Part shown: positions 28,872 to 38,950 of the stretch, one piece after another
Numbering within the stretch: position 1 is the stretch's first letter
How the letters are laid out: the number at the start of each line of letters is the position of its first letter
From: Nostoc mirabile CHAB5784
GTDB taxonomy: Bacteria > Cyanobacteriota > Cyanobacteriia > Cyanobacteriales > Nostocaceae
Length of the DNA stretch: 64,000 nucleotides
Reading direction: 5' to 3'
Assembly (NCBI RefSeq): GCF_020829645.1
Contig: NZ_JAIVFS010000003.1
Location: 177,325 to 241,324 of the forward strand
Translations under genes and position numbers: made by a program
Notes under the pieces: generated by a model
The model's input: only the letters and a program-made list of their open reading frames with translations
Told to the model about the DNA's origin: nothing
Database searches by the model: none

Positions 28872-29690
28872 CTAATTACTAATCCAATCACTCCAGCTAC
28901 CAGCATAAAGTTTACCCTTGCTAATGCCAGCTAATTCTAAAGAAAGTAAATTTACGCAAGCAGTAACGCCAGAACCGCAATAAACCAAGATTTCTTCGGC
29001 TGTTTCTAGCTGTTCCCAGCGACGGCGTTGTTCTGGTTGAGGCAGTAGGTAGCCGGAAGAGTCTGTAACTTCTTGCCAAGGATAGTTGACTGCACCGGGA
29101 ATATGTCCGGCAATTTTATCAATTGGCTCTCGTTCACCTCGGTAGCGATCGCTTTCTCTTGAATCTACCAATACTACTTCATGGCTATCTTTCCGGCTTT
29201 TCACCTCTGTAATATCTACCACCTTTTCTATTTGTACTTGAGCTACAAATGTACCCATCCGGGGTTGAGGAACGACATCCGTAACAGGATACCCAGCTTT
29301 TTGCCATCCAGCAAAGTTTCCATCCAGTACTGCTACTTGCTCATGCCCTAGATAGCGCAAAAGCCACCATAGACGAGCCGCAAAGGCAAAGCGCGAATCA
29401 TCATAAGCTACAACTAAACTTTTTTGGTAATTTACCCCAATCGCTGCCAATTTGTTAGCTATATCATTGGGGTTAGGTAAAGGATGTCTCCCACCATGCT
29501 TACCCACTGGACTGGAAAGATCCTGATTCAAATCTAGATAATATGACCCATTTATATGACTTGTTTGGTACTGTTGCTGCCCTAGTTGTGGATCGGCTAG
29601 AGAAAAGCGACAATCCACAATAACGATTTGCGGATCTTCTAGATGTTCAAACAGCCAAGCTGGCGAAACAACAAATTGGGGGTTGGGCAT
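28872..29690 (-). CDS. Two-domain rhodanese-type sulfurtransferase
   Basis: A 272-residue thiosulfate/3-mercaptopyruvate sulfurtransferase-like protein. It has an inactive N-terminal rhodanese domain (about 5-125) and a catalytic C-terminal one (about 150-270) with the active-site loop YCGSGVTACVN (Cys about 237). CGSGVT resembles the mercaptopyruvate sulfurtransferase loop (CGTGVT/CGSGVT) more than thiosulfate rhodaneses, so 3-mercaptopyruvate is the likelier donor. ATG 29690 (MPNPQFVVS) is preferred. The in-frame start at 29774 adds residues encoded by a CCCCATGCCC-type repeat and a stretch with no domain. Confidence 0.88.
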   Translation of the reverse strand: MPNPQFVVSPAWLFEHLEDPQIVIVDCRFSLADPQLGQQQYQTSHINGSYYLDLNQDLSSPVGKHGGRHPLPNPNDIANKLAAIGVNYQKSLVVAYDDSRFAFAARLWWLLRYLGHEQVAVLDGNFAGWQKAGYPVTDVVPQPRMGTFVAQVQIEKVVDITEVKSRKDSHEVVLVDSRESDRYRGEREPIDKIAGHIPGAVNYPWQEVTDSSGYLLPQPEQRRRWEQLETAEEILVYCGSGVTACVNLLSLELAGISKGKLYAGSWSDWISN

Positions 29691-29852
29691 AGGGCATGGG
29701 GCATTGAGTAAAACAGTTCCTCTTTTCCTCTTTTGGGAGTTCTGAGTCAATAAGTTAGATTTCCTACTCAGCATCGGCTAAACGCCCAGCTACCGCTAAC
29801 AGCACTCAGTACTCCTGAAGGGCATTGGTCATTATTTAGTTTTATTTGTAAA

Positions 29853-30784
29853 ATGTCAGACTTAGAAAATTTTACACCTAAGTTAACAGCAGATGGTTCT
29901 TTCACCTTTGTCTCTCAAGAATTTGGTGAATCCTTTCACAGCCATTATGGTGCGAAGCAGGAGAGTTTTTTCAAGTTTGTGGAACCTACTCAACTGACTA
30001 CAGCCGCCCAAAAACCAGTGTTGCGACTATTGGATATTTGTTATGGTCTAGGATATAACACAGCTGCTGCAAAGCAAGACAATTTGGGCAGTGAATCCTA
30101 GCTGTTGTGTTGAAGTAATCGGTTTAGAACTGAATCCAGCAGTGCCACAAGCGGCGATCGCTCATCACTTGTTCGACAATTGGAACTGTAACTATATTGA
30201 AATTTTGTCCCAGCTAGCAAATGATCATCAAGTGCAAACACCTTGTCTAAAAGCAAAGCTATTAATTGGCGATGCTAGAACTACGATAACAGTTCCATGC
30301 CCTACTACGTCAGTCAGGTTTCTGGGCAGATGCAATTTTCCTCGATCCCTTTTCACCACCTCAATGTCCTCAATTATGGACTGTTGAATTTATTAAACAA
30401 CTGTCATTGTGTTTACATCAAGATGGTTTATTAGCCACCTATTCTTGTGCTGCTGTACGCACAGCACTTTTGTCTGCTGGTTTGGCGATCAGTTCTACCC
30501 CACCTGTGGGAAGGCGATCGCCTGGTACTCTGGCAGCCCATTCTGGGAGTGCTGAGTTGAAAGTGCTCCCTATCCTCTCACAAGCTGAAAAAGAACACTT
30601 GCTAACCCGTGCTGCTATTCCCTATCGCGATCCTGGATTAAGCGATTCACCCGAAGTCATAGTGATGCGGCGACAACAAGAGCAACAAGCCTCTTCACTC
30701 GAACCTACTTCCCATTGGCGAAAAAGGTGGCTATTGGGAACACAAGGCAGAGATTTTATGGAAACTAGTGGTCTGTCCCATTAG
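29853..30784 (+). pseudogene. Broken mnmD/mnmC N-domain tRNA methyltransferase gene
   Basis: Three consecutive frames encode successive parts of one MnmC(MnmD)-type SAM methyltransferase, the family that methylates 5-aminomethyl-2-thiouridine at tRNA position 34. Part 1 (29853-30080) has FHSHYGAKQESFFKFVEP and the SAM loop LLDICYGLGYNTAAA. Part 2 (about 30080-30290) has VIGLELNPAVPQAAIAH and LLIGDARTTI. Part 3 (about 30300-30784) has FWADAIFLDPFSPPQCPQLW and LLATYSCAAVRTALLSAG. Joins need frameshifts near 30080 and near 30290-30305. All motifs survive, so the lesions are recent or are sequencing errors. Confidence 0.85.
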
Positions 30785-30801
30785 TTACGATGGGTGAAAA
30801 A

Positions 30802-30859
30802 GTTCGTAGTCAGGACTTTAGTCCTAGATTTTTAAGCACGCTTTGTGATTACTACGAAC
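30802..30859. repeat. REP-like inverted repeat with inner palindrome
   Basis: The outer arms GTTCGTAGT (30802-30810) and ACTACGAAC (30851-30859) enclose a perfect palindrome AGGACTTTAGTCCT (30812-30825). This is a common intergenic palindromic type in Nostocales. It is the only structured feature seen in the 30785-31298 spacer. Confidence 0.65.
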
Positions 30860-31298
30860 CCCTAGCCTGTAGTTCAGTTTTTGGTAGTATTCAATACTAC
30901 GTAATAGTTGACAGTAATAAAATATTGCTATAACTGAGTAAGTAAAAAGCTATACACATAATGATTACCATAAAGACTTAACATTCAAAACCGGGTATCT
31001 CGATATAAAACAAGCAATTACAAGGCTTTTTAGTGCCGCTAGATGAAAAAATAGCCGTAGAAAACCTGATTTAAGATTTGTGCCAATTGATCATACTGGA
31101 ATTAGAAGCAAAACAAAAAATTTGACAACAAGATACCCCTTGTTTGTAACATAAAAGATACATGCTGCGAAAAACTTAGATACGTAGCTTGACATAATGC
31201 ATAATCCTTATTAAAACTCTGGCTCAGATATAGTTGAATATTAAATTTGTTTTTGAAATCTGACACTGTTAACTTGTGCAAAAAACTGGAGTGGCTTT

Positions 31299-32534
31299 GT
31301 GATTCAATGGAAATCCAACCATACAGGCTTTACAGAACAAATTGTTAGTGACCCAAACCCCATTAGCAGAGTGAAGAGTATCGGTTCAAATCATGCCGTA
31401 GGATCGCAAAATAATGCGGAGGCTTATTCTTTAGGCTTATCTCAAGAAGACCTTATGCTTAAAGATACCCAAGCAGTGTCTTCTTGGATAAAAGTTGATG
31501 TTAATTGTGGTGATGATTCATTGGTTTCTAGAACACTACAAGCTAAAGGTTCTAAAGTGAATGGGTTTGATTTAGATCCGCCGAAGGTTTTAGTAGTTGA
31601 CGATCATGCCGCCAGTCGCATGACTGCTGTTGCCCTCTTGGGGATGGAAGGATACGAAGTGATTGAGGCGGATAGTGGTTCCACTGTTGTAGGATTGGTA
31701 ACTCAAAAACAACCAGATTTGATTTTGCTGGATGTGATGATGCCAGGAATGGATGGATTTGAAGTGTGCCAATTACTCAAGCAGGATGAGCAGACTAGGC
31801 TAATCCCAGTGATTTTTATTACGGCGTTAAATGACAGGCGATCGCGTATTCGGGGAATTGAAGTTGGGGCAGATGATTTTCTCACCAAACCCTTTGATCG
31901 TGTAGAACTGGCGGCACGTGTAAAGTCCTTAGTACGGCAGAAGCGTCTGAACGAAGATTTAGACCATGCCGAACAAGTACTATTTTCTTTTGCCATGTCG
32001 ATTGAAAGCCGCGATCCCAATACAGGCGACCATTGTGAACGCCTGGTAAAATTGGGACAAGCTTTTGGTGAATACCTCAATCTTTCACACTACCAAATTC
32101 GAGATTTGATGCGGGGCGGTTATCTTCACGATATTGGTAAGGTGGGTATTCCCGATGGAGTGTTGCTGAAAAAAGGCAAACTCACCCCCGAAGATTGGCA
32201 GATCATGCAGCAGCATGTTTTGATTGGAGAAAAAATCTGCCAGCCACTACGCAGTATGCGCGGTGTAATTCCCATTATTCGTCATCACCACGAACGCTGG
32301 GATGGCTCAGGCTACCCTGATGGACTCAAAGAGGATGATATTCCCTACCTGGCGCAAGTATTTCAGTTGATTGATATTTACGATGCCCTAACCAGCGAAC
32401 GACCTTACAAAAGAGCTTTTACTTCAGCAGAAGCACTTTTAGTGATGCAAAAAGAAACTGATTCAGGTTGGCGTAATCCCAAACTAATGCAGCAATTTGC
32501 CGAGTTTATTGTCTCCTGTTATGAAAAAGAGTAG
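31299..32534 (+). CDS. Response regulator with HD-GYP phosphodiesterase domain
   Basis: A 411-residue protein. It has a poorly conserved N-terminal 90 residues, then a receiver domain (about 95-215) with VLVVDDHAASR, phospho-acceptor Asp in LILLDVMMPG and Lys in TKPF. An HD-GYP domain follows (about 225-405) with the HD pair in LHDIGKVGIPD, HH in IIRHHHERWDGSGYPDGL and the GYP triad intact. HD-GYP domains hydrolyse cyclic di-GMP, so this is probably a phosphorylation-controlled c-di-GMP phosphodiesterase. Start is GTG 31299. Monocistronic; no kinase adjoins. Confidence 0.88.
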   Translation: MIQWKSNHTGFTEQIVSDPNPISRVKSIGSNHAVGSQNNAEAYSLGLSQEDLMLKDTQAVSSWIKVDVNCGDDSLVSRTLQAKGSKVNGFDLDPPKVLVVDDHAASRMTAVALLGMEGYEVIEADSGSTVVGLVTQKQPDLILLDVMMPGMDGFEVCQLLKQDEQTRLIPVIFITALNDRRSRIRGIEVGADDFLTKPFDRVELAARVKSLVRQKRLNEDLDHAEQVLFSFAMSIESRDPNTGDHCERLVKLGQAFGEYLNLSHYQIRDLMRGGYLHDIGKVGIPDGVLLKKGKLTPEDWQIMQQHVLIGEKICQPLRSMRGVIPIIRHHHERWDGSGYPDGLKEDDIPYLAQVFQLIDIYDALTSERPYKRAFTSAEALLVMQKETDSGWRNPKLMQQFAEFIVSCYEKE

Positions 32535-32693
32535 GTAGTAAAAAATTTTGTAGCTGCCGAGATCAGCGAAAATTGGTATAATCCTGACTCATTGTATATT
32601 TGAGTCTTCTATGATTAGCTGGTATGAATTGAGCCGATATTTTAAAGTACCAACAGCATTAATCATAATTTCACTGATAGCTGATAGCTAATT

Positions 32694-34046
32694 ATGGTAG
32701 TTGTAGCAATTCTAGCGGCGGGACGCGGCACACGGATGAAATCACGCTTACCCAAGGTTTTACATTCTTTGGGTGGGCGATCGCTAGTTGAGAGAGTTCT
32801 CGAAAGTGTAGAACCACTTTCGCCCTCACGGCGAATCGTGATTGTAGGATATCAGTCTGAGGAAGTGCAAGCCGCGATGCATTCAATTAAGAGCTTGGAG
32901 TTTGTCGAACAGACTGTGCAACTAGGGACAGGTCATGCCATCCAGCAATTACTTCCTCACTTGGAAGACTACACTGGGGATTTGCTGGTACTTAACGGCG
33001 ATTTACCGTTGATACGTAGCGAAACCCTCAAGCAGATGTTACAAACTCACGCCCGAAATCAGAACGCCGCCACTATTCTTACCTCCCATTTACCCGACCC
33101 TACGGGCTACGGGCGAGTTTTTTGTAACGATGAAAATATTGTGCAGCAAATGGTCGAACACAAAGATTGTACTGCTGCTCAAAGACAAAATCACCGGATT
33201 AACGCTGGAGTTTACTGCTTCCGTTGGCCAGATTTGGCAAAGGTGCTTCCCCACCTACAAGCAAACAATGCTCAAAAAGAATACTATCTCACTGATGCCG
33301 TGACTCAAGTGGGAAAAGTTATGGCAGTGGATGTGGAAGATTACCAAGAAATTCTCGGCATTAACGATCGCTTGCAATTGGCAACAGCATACGAAATTTT
33401 GCAAAAACGAGTCAAGGAAAAATGGATGCTGGCGGGTGTGACTCTTATCGATCCTACAAGCATCACCATTGATGAAACAGTGGAATTACAGGCGGATGTA
33501 ATTATTGAACCCCAAACTCACCTGCGGGGAAATACAGTGATTCAATCAAGTTGTCACATTGGCCCGGGAAGTTTAATTGAAAATAGCCAGTTGGCTGAAA
33601 ATGTCACGGTGCAGTACTCAGTGGTAATAAATAGTACTGTGCAGGCGGGAAGCCGAATTGGCCCTTATACTCATTTGCGCGGTCAGGTACAAGTCGGTGC
33701 TGGTTGCCGTGTGGGGAATTTTGTGGAATTGAAAAATACTCAATTAGGCGATCGCACAAATGCAGCACATTTGTCGTATATAGGTGATACCGTCGTCGGC
33801 AATCAGGTGAATATTGGTGCCGGTACAATTACTGCCAATTATGACGGCGTGAAGAAACACCGTACAAAAATAGGCGATCGCACGAAAACTGGCGCCAATA
33901 GCGTTTTAGTGGCTCCACTCACCTTGGGAGATGATGTCTATATCGCAGCTGGTTCTACAGTCACAGAAGATGTGCCTGATGATTCTCTGGTGATTGCCCG
34001 TAGTCGTCAGGTGGTGAAACCAGCTTGGCGCAAGAAGAGCCAATAA
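32694..34046 (+). CDS. glmU: Bifunctional GlmU (N-acetylglucosamine-1-P uridyltransferase / GlcN-1-P acetyltransferase)
   Basis: A 450-residue enzyme making UDP-GlcNAc for peptidoglycan and lipopolysaccharide. The N-terminal nucleotidyltransferase starts with [22 protein letters not shown] (about 6-28) and has QLGTGHAIQ and LNGDLPLI. The C-terminal half (about 255-440) is a left-handed parallel beta-helix of hexapeptide repeats ([15 protein letters not shown] and following), with the acetyltransferase motif [33 protein letters not shown]. Normal length, intact catalytic motifs, cytoplasmic. ATG 32694. Confidence 0.96.
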   Translation: MVVVAILAAGRGTRMKSRLPKVLHSLGGRSLVERVLESVEPLSPSRRIVIVGYQSEEVQAAMHSIKSLEFVEQTVQLGTGHAIQQLLPHLEDYTGDLLVLNGDLPLIRSETLKQMLQTHARNQNAATILTSHLPDPTGYGRVFCNDENIVQQMVEHKDCTAAQRQNHRINAGVYCFRWPDLAKVLPHLQANNAQKEYYLTDAVTQVGKVMAVDVEDYQEILGINDRLQLATAYEILQKRVKEKWMLAGVTLIDPTSITIDETVELQADVIIEPQTHLRGNTVIQSSCHIGPGSLIENSQLAENVTVQYSVVINSTVQAGSRIGPYTHLRGQVQVGAGCRVGNFVELKNTQLGDRTNAAHLSYIGDTVVGNQVNIGAGTITANYDGVKKHRTKIGDRTKTGANSVLVAPLTLGDDVYIAAGSTVTEDVPDDSLVIARSRQVVKPAWRKKSQ

Positions 34047-34093
34047 AGCGATAATTAAATCATCAGATTAGCTGATTCAACTAAAGGTAAAAG

Positions 34094-34321
34094 ATGAGGA
34101 AAACAAAACAATTTACCGCGATTATTGAGCGTGAAGAAAAGGGCTATGTATCGCTTTGTCCAGAATTAGATATTGCTAGCCAAGGTGACACTATCGAAGA
34201 AGCACGCAGTAATTTGGTTGAGGCATTGGAATTATTTTTTGAGACAGCTGACCCCTCTGAAGTCCAAGATCGGCTAATTACAGAAATCTTTATTACACGC
34301 CTAGAGGTAAGTGTTGGGTAA
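34094..34321 (+). CDS. hicB: HicB-family antitoxin (short)
   Basis: A 75-residue protein with the HicB partial RNase-H-like fold: FTAIIEREEKGYVSLCPELDIASQGDTIEEARSNLVEALELFFE. It overlaps the hicA-like gene by 11 bp, the usual tightly coupled toxin-antitoxin layout with antitoxin first. It probably binds and neutralises the HicA RNase and may autoregulate the operon. It lies right after glmU on the same strand but with its own spacing. Confidence 0.88.
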   Translation: MRKTKQFTAIIEREEKGYVSLCPELDIASQGDTIEEARSNLVEALELFFETADPSEVQDRLITEIFITRLEVSVG

Positions 34322-34538
34322 GCTGCGCGTTCTTTCGGGTGAGGAAGTGTGTCAAATTTTAGAGATGTATGGTTTTGTGCAAGTACGCCAACACGGTAGC
34401 CATATTATGATGCAGCAGCGAACAGAAGACTCAACTATAACCGTTCCTGTTCCTAATTATGACGAGCTTCGTGTCGGCACTTTACGATCTATTATTCGCC
34501 AGTCAGGATTGCCACGCGCTCTTTTTGAGGTGAATTAG
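34311..34538 (+). CDS. hicA: HicA-family mRNA interferase toxin
   Basis: A 75-residue double-stranded-RNA-binding-like toxin. It has the HicA pattern LSGEEVCQILEMYGFVQVRQHGSHIMM, with the catalytic His in RQHGSH (about 29-34), then TVPVPNYDELRVGTLRSIIRQSGL. Start is GTG 34311, overlapping the antitoxin gene. HicA cleaves mRNA when free of HicB. All conserved positions are present, so the pair looks functional. Confidence 0.88.
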   Translation: MLGKLRVLSGEEVCQILEMYGFVQVRQHGSHIMMQQRTEDSTITVPVPNYDELRVGTLRSIIRQSGLPRALFEVN

Positions 34539-34680
34539 CAGAAGGTGCAGGTTGAGCAATCTCATAGTGATAATGCACCCTTGTATCTTAGTTATTTCAC
34601 CGCTCAAGTACAATCAAATGGTTTGTATGGTTTTAGCTTGTTCCATTTGAGTCATCAGAGCAAGACAAACACAATTTAGT

Positions 34681-35103
34681 ATGGAAGAACTGCTAGAACT
34701 TAGGCAACTTCTAGAACAAGGCAAAATCCATGAGGCGCTGCTGTTGGTGGATGAGTTAGAAGAAATGAGCCTCGGCGACAAAATCAATAAAATTGATAGT
34801 TATGGTGTAATTCTTCTTATTCATTTAATTAAACAAAAGGCTGAAAAACGTTCTACTCGCTCTTGGGATGTTTCGATAGAAAATACGGTGCGTGAAATCA
34901 ACAAAATAAACAAGCGCCGCAAATCCGGTGGTTTTTACTTGAATCAAGCAGAATTAATCGATATTCTGCAACAAGGATATCAAGTGGCATTGAAAAGGGC
35001 GGCGCTAGAAGCTTTTGAAGGGCGTTATGAAACCGAAGAATTAGCCGTAATGGTTGATGAACAAGAAATCTTAACTCAGGCGCTAGAATTGATTCAAAAA
35101 TAA
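34681..35103 (+). CDS. DUF29 family protein
   Basis: A 140-residue all-helical protein resembling DUF29, a family expanded in cyanobacteria (SYGVILLIHLIKQKAEKRSTRSWDVSIENTVREINKIN, about 40-78). Function unknown. DUF29 genes often lie near toxin-antitoxin modules and mobile elements, and this one sits between hicBA and an RTX-gene remnant. ATG 34681. No membrane segment or catalytic motif is visible. Confidence 0.75.
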   Translation: MEELLELRQLLEQGKIHEALLLVDELEEMSLGDKINKIDSYGVILLIHLIKQKAEKRSTRSWDVSIENTVREINKINKRRKSGGFYLNQAELIDILQQGYQVALKRAALEAFEGRYETEELAVMVDEQEILTQALELIQK

Positions 35104-35189
35104 CTTAAGCTAGACGATTTTCACAAAAGTGAAATGCTCCCCGAGCGTGTTGGATCAAAAGCTTCGCAGGTTTTGATAAATCCAATGAT

Positions 35190-35690
35190 GTGATTAATGG
35201 TCAAGGAGGTAATGACATCATTAATGCCTTCAGTGGCAATGACCTGTTGCGGGGCGGGTCAGGCGATGATATTCTCATCGGTGGAGAAGGTAATGATACT
35301 CTTGTGGGTGGATTCGGCAATGATATTCTCGTTGGTGGTGTAGGTGCTGACTCTTTCCTTTACAACACCGATGCTGCTTTTGCCCTGACTGCTATTGGTG
35401 TAGATGCGATCACTGACTTTAACAGTTCCCAAGGTGACAAGATTGTACTGGAGAAAACTACCTTTAGTGCAATTACCTCTGCTGTGGGAACAGGTTTTAG
35501 TAACTTGAGTGATTTTCAAGTGACTAATTTAGCAGGGACTAGCACAGCGAAAATTGTCTACGATGCTGTGAGTGGGCAATTATTCTACAACCAAAATGGC
35601 AGTGCGGCGGGTTTTGGCAGTGGTGGTCTATTTGCAACTCTAACTGGTGCGCCAACTCTTACGGCATCAGATTTTCTGTTGCAAGCGTAG
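35190..35690 (+). pseudogene. C-terminal remnant of an RTX (hemolysin-type calcium-binding) protein
   Basis: The segment encodes about four GGxGxDxxx calcium-binding nonapeptides (GGSGDDILIGGEGNDTLVGGFGNDILVGGVGAD), then the RTX C-terminal domain (FNSSQGDKIVLEKTTF, ending TLTASDFLLQA), typical of type I secretion substrates. The same frame is open upstream only to 35133 (TGA at 35130-35132), and there is no ribosome-binding site or sizeable N-terminal domain. I therefore read it as a 5-prime-truncated gene fragment. A short functional protein starting at GTG 35190 is less likely. Confidence 0.6.
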
Positions 35691-35696
35691 TTTGCT

Positions 35697-35950
35697 CAAA
35701 ACACGGAATGTCGAGTTCGGAACACGAAACTCCGAGTTCGGAACACGAAACTCCGAGTTCAGAACACAAAACTCCGAGTTCAAAACATGAAACTCCGAGT
35801 TCGGAACAGGAAACGTCGAGTTCGGAACAGGAAACGTCGAGTTCAAAACATGAAACTCCGAGTTCGGAACACGAAACTCCGAGTTCAGAACATGAAACGT
35901 CGAGTTCAGAACACGAAATGTCGAGTTCAAAACATGGAACTCCAACTTCA
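35697..35950. repeat. 21-bp tandem repeat array, about 12 units
   Basis: GAGTTC recurs at an exact 21-bp spacing from 35713 to 35923 (11 copies) within a unit like GAGTTCGGAACACGAAACTCC, with edge units diverged. There are no spacers, so it is not CRISPR. All frames are open because 21 is a multiple of 3. It follows the RTX remnant directly. Confidence 0.92.
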
Positions 35951-36022
35951 GAAACTTGAAGCTTATTTCTTCACTAACAACTCTGGGCTACTTAGATGTG
36001 GGAATCATAACTAATTACCCGG

Positions 36023-36976
36023 TCAACAATAGCCAATTAATTCACTATCATTCCACTCCAAGGTGTCACCAATTTTTTCGCCGTCGTGGTAGGCGGCGAG
36101 TAAGATTTCGCTGGTTTTACCCCAAGCAATCGCTCCACTAGCATCTAAAGCGATCGCTCCCAAATCCCGTTTGTTCTGGTACGCTTCTCCAAAGGATCGC
36201 TGCATGGCCTCCTTCAGAGACATCCCATCAGTGACACGTACTACAATCCGGGGAGCTAGACACTCATCAATGATATCTTCGCCAATGCCAGTACAGCTAA
36301 CACCCGCATTACTAGTAGCATAATTACCTGCTGGCATCGCAGAATCACTTACCCTGCCAATCCGCTCAAAGCCCTTACCACCAGTAGAAGTGCCAGCAGC
36401 TAGCCTACCAGATGCATCTAAAGCTACCACACCGATAGTCCCGCGTCCGGCATTGCTGGTTTCTACCAGTTCGGGTTCTGCTACCACGCCAGCCATTGCG
36501 CTTTTAAAATTATCCTGGCGCTCTTGTATCCACTCTTGTAACCGCAAATCAGTTAAAGCGTTATAGCTGGGAAGTTGCATTTCCCGCGCCAATTCAGCCG
36601 ATCCGAAATCTGATAGCACTCGGTCTGGGGAGTTTTGTAAAAATTGTGCCAACTCAATGGGATTTTTTACCCGCGAAATATTAATTACACCACTAAACCG
36701 CCCTAATGCGCCATCCATCAGAGAAGCACTCATGCGGATTTGCCCATCAGATTGTAGTACTGAACCAGTACCAGCATTAAAGCGGGGGTTATCTTCGAGC
36801 ATTTGGCAACCATGCACCACCGCCTCAGAGGCAGTTGCTCCGCATAATAGTAGAGAATAGACTTCTTCTATTACTGTATGGAGCGATCGGCGTACCGCCT
36901 CCAGTCCTCCTTTACCGTGGAGAGAACTACCAGCCCCCCCATGAATAATTAATTTAGGTTGCACCTGTGACTCCAT
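36023..36976 (-). CDS. Isoaspartyl peptidase / plant-type L-asparaginase
   Basis: A 317-residue Ntn-hydrolase precursor of the IaaA/EcAIII type. It autocleaves before the threonine in GRGTIGVVALD (Thr about 180) to give alpha and beta subunits. N-terminal IIHGGAGS and NPRFNAGTGSVLQSDG are diagnostic, as is STGGKGFERIGRVSDSAMPAGNYA after the nucleophile. It degrades isoaspartyl dipeptides and asparagine, relevant to protein repair and, in heterocystous cyanobacteria, to cyanophycin breakdown (the latter is established for cyanobacterial homologues, inferred here). ATG 36976. Confidence 0.92.
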   Translation of the reverse strand: MESQVQPKLIIHGGAGSSLHGKGGLEAVRRSLHTVIEEVYSLLLCGATASEAVVHGCQMLEDNPRFNAGTGSVLQSDGQIRMSASLMDGALGRFSGVINISRVKNPIELAQFLQNSPDRVLSDFGSAELAREMQLPSYNALTDLRLQEWIQERQDNFKSAMAGVVAEPELVETSNAGRGTIGVVALDASGRLAAGTSTGGKGFERIGRVSDSAMPAGNYATSNAGVSCTGIGEDIIDECLAPRIVVRVTDGMSLKEAMQRSFGEAYQNKRDLGAIALDASGAIAWGKTSEILLAAYHDGEKIGDTLEWNDSELIGYC

Positions 36977-37018
36977 TAATCCCTTGCGCTATTTGCGTCT
37001 GTATTGCGGTTTGTTTCA

Positions 37019-37093
37019 TTGGGGACTGGGGATTAGGGATTGGGGATTGGGAAGAATTCATTCCCCAGTTCCCAGTCCCCAGTCCCCAGTCCC
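37019..37093. repeat. Inverted STRR block (GGGGATT / CCCCAGT)
   Basis: Tandem GGGGATT-like heptamers (37019-37050) face tandem CCCCAGT heptamers (37062-37093), so the block can fold into a long imperfect hairpin between the asparaginase gene and the DUF2256 gene. Confidence 0.75.
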
Positions 37094-37094
37094 T

Positions 37095-37250
37095 TTAAGT
37101 TTTCGCTTCAGAACGGCGACGACGACAACGTTCTGAGCAGTATTTCACATCGTCCCAGCAATCTTGCCACTTTTTACGCCATGTGAAAGGACGTTGACAT
37201 ACCGGACAAATTTTTGTCGGTAGGTCAGATTTAGAACGAACACGTCCCAT
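37095..37250 (-). CDS. DUF2256 small zinc-ribbon-like protein
   Basis: A 51-residue protein. Four cysteines in two pairs (KICPVCQRPF at about 14-22 and KYCSERCRRRRSEAK at about 36-50) suggest a metal-binding ribbon. WRKKWQDCWDDV between them is characteristic of DUF2256, a conserved short family in cyanobacteria and proteobacteria. The strongly basic termini suggest nucleic-acid contact. Function unknown. It stops immediately beside the STRR block and has its own ATG at 37250. Confidence 0.82.
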   Translation of the reverse strand: MGRVRSKSDLPTKICPVCQRPFTWRKKWQDCWDDVKYCSERCRRRRSEAKT

Positions 37251-37670
37251 ATAAATACTCTGTATATGAGAATTTTATTTCTGAGAGATGGAAAATAATT
37301 ATAACCAGTTTGCTAGGAAGGGAGGATACTTTCGGCGAACAAATGTAATGTCAATCTATCCTTAGACTTATTTTTTAGCTACGTCTCTAGGAATATAGAA
37401 CTATGAATAGATGACTCAACTCTCAAGTAAGTCTGTAAATTTTTCCAGAGAGGGGTTTTCGTAGCATTGTCAAAGAAAAAGAGAAATACTGACAAAATTA
37501 TATGTAGTGTATATGTATTAAATAAGTCTTACAACTATAAACTAGAAAAGTGAGCAAGTTTTGGTCTGGAAAGTGAGTAATATGAGCTAATAAACTGTGA
37601 GGCACTTCGGTAATAACCGCATTCTTTACGCATACAATACTAGAGACAAAACACCTCAACAAGGGCAACT

Positions 37671-38945
37671 ATGAGAATAAATGCTCAGAACCTCAGCTCT
37701 TTTATACCAACTGAAGGCTTGGTATTTATAGATAAACTAGTGCAAAATATGGTATTTTTTCGGATCAAGCGATCGCTATATTGGACTAAAGCTACTCGTT
37801 TTTTTCGTCCCATAGTGGCATTTGTCGCTATTTTGCTCGTAGTCCTAATCTATGCAACCCCTCAAGCTTTGGCTTCAGACCACCAGGACACAATTTTTCT
37901 TGCCAGTAGGCTTACTGCTGCGGATCTCACAGATTTGTTTGTGTTTGAGAGTCCGACAAACCCCAAAAATGTTGTCTTAGTGATGGATTTCGACCCTCTG
38001 ATCGTTTCTGGTGAAAACAGACCATTCGATCCAAATCTTCTTTATCAGTTCAAGATTGATAACACTGGCGACAGTATTGAAGATGTCGTACTTTAATTCA
38101 ATATAAATGGTAAAGGCTCACAGCAAACGGTCACAGTGCGCGGCCCAAGTAGTCCAATCACAGTAGGAACAAAGTCAGCTTTGCTTCCAGTAAGTTGGAC
38201 GGGGCAACTTAACCAAACATTCTCCGCATCTAACGGCATAAAGTTCTTTGTTGGCACACGCAAAGACCCGTTCTTTTTCGATCTGGAACAGTTCTTCAAA
38301 ATCATCCCAGATCGTAATTATAATATTCAGCCTAATCTTAATCCTCCCTTCACAGTTCTTACCTTCAGACCACCTGGACAAGCACAAGACACTCTAGCCC
38401 CATTCAATGTTCACTCAATTATTGTCGAGCTACCCAGGAAACTGCTTGGTAGTGGCAAGATTGGTGCTTGGATAACAACTAGTGTTAGAACTCCTAGACT
38501 CAGAAACGGGAATTTAGCTCAGATTGAGCGGTTAGCAGTTCCAGCCCTGAATGAACTTTTTATGGACTACAAGGATCATAATAATAGTAATCTTCAGACA
38601 CCAACACAGGACGCTAGCAATCAATCCCAATTCATTCAAGCCTTTGTTAAAGCAATCGGCAGACCTCAAGGCATAGCCGATGCAGTTATCTCAGTGGCGA
38701 TTCCTGATGTTATCCAAGCAGACCTTTCTAAAGCTAGCGGTAGTTATTTTGGTACTCAGTTAGGTAAAAACTTTGGCGGCAGAAGACCAAAAGATGACGT
38801 AATCGATGTAACAGCATCTGTTGTCTTTGGTAATGCAGTTACAGGGATTACTACAGGACAAATTCCGGCGCTGACTAGCGATAATGTTGGGCCTAATAAT
38901 GCTAACTTTCTTCCTACCTTCCCTTATTTAGGTAATCCTTTGTAA
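37671..38945 (+). pseudogene. DUF4331 family gene with in-frame stop
   Basis: One DUF4331 protein of about 424 codons is split by a TAA at 38094-38096. Both halves are in the same frame. The context VVL-stop-FNINGKG suggests CAA (Gln) to TAA. An N-terminal membrane or signal segment (about 42-62) precedes ASDHQDTIFLASR, where the DUF4331 domain begins (DLTDLFVFESPTNPKNVVLVMDF). The second half (VTVRGPSSP to the end) includes DLEQFFKIIPDRN and DVIDVTASVVFG. It is followed 5 bp later by the TPR gene and then the NicO gene, so the three form an operon. Stop read-through or a sequencing error cannot be excluded. Confidence 0.82.
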
Positions 38946-38950
38946 GGTTT

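Noticed and set aside
35697..35950. Possible CRISPR array
   Set aside because: Units are contiguous with no spacers, and no cas genes occur in the window.
35667..35959. Repeat-encoded peptides of seven residues on both strands
   Set aside because: The 21-bp tandem period produces them, and there is no start signal or family.
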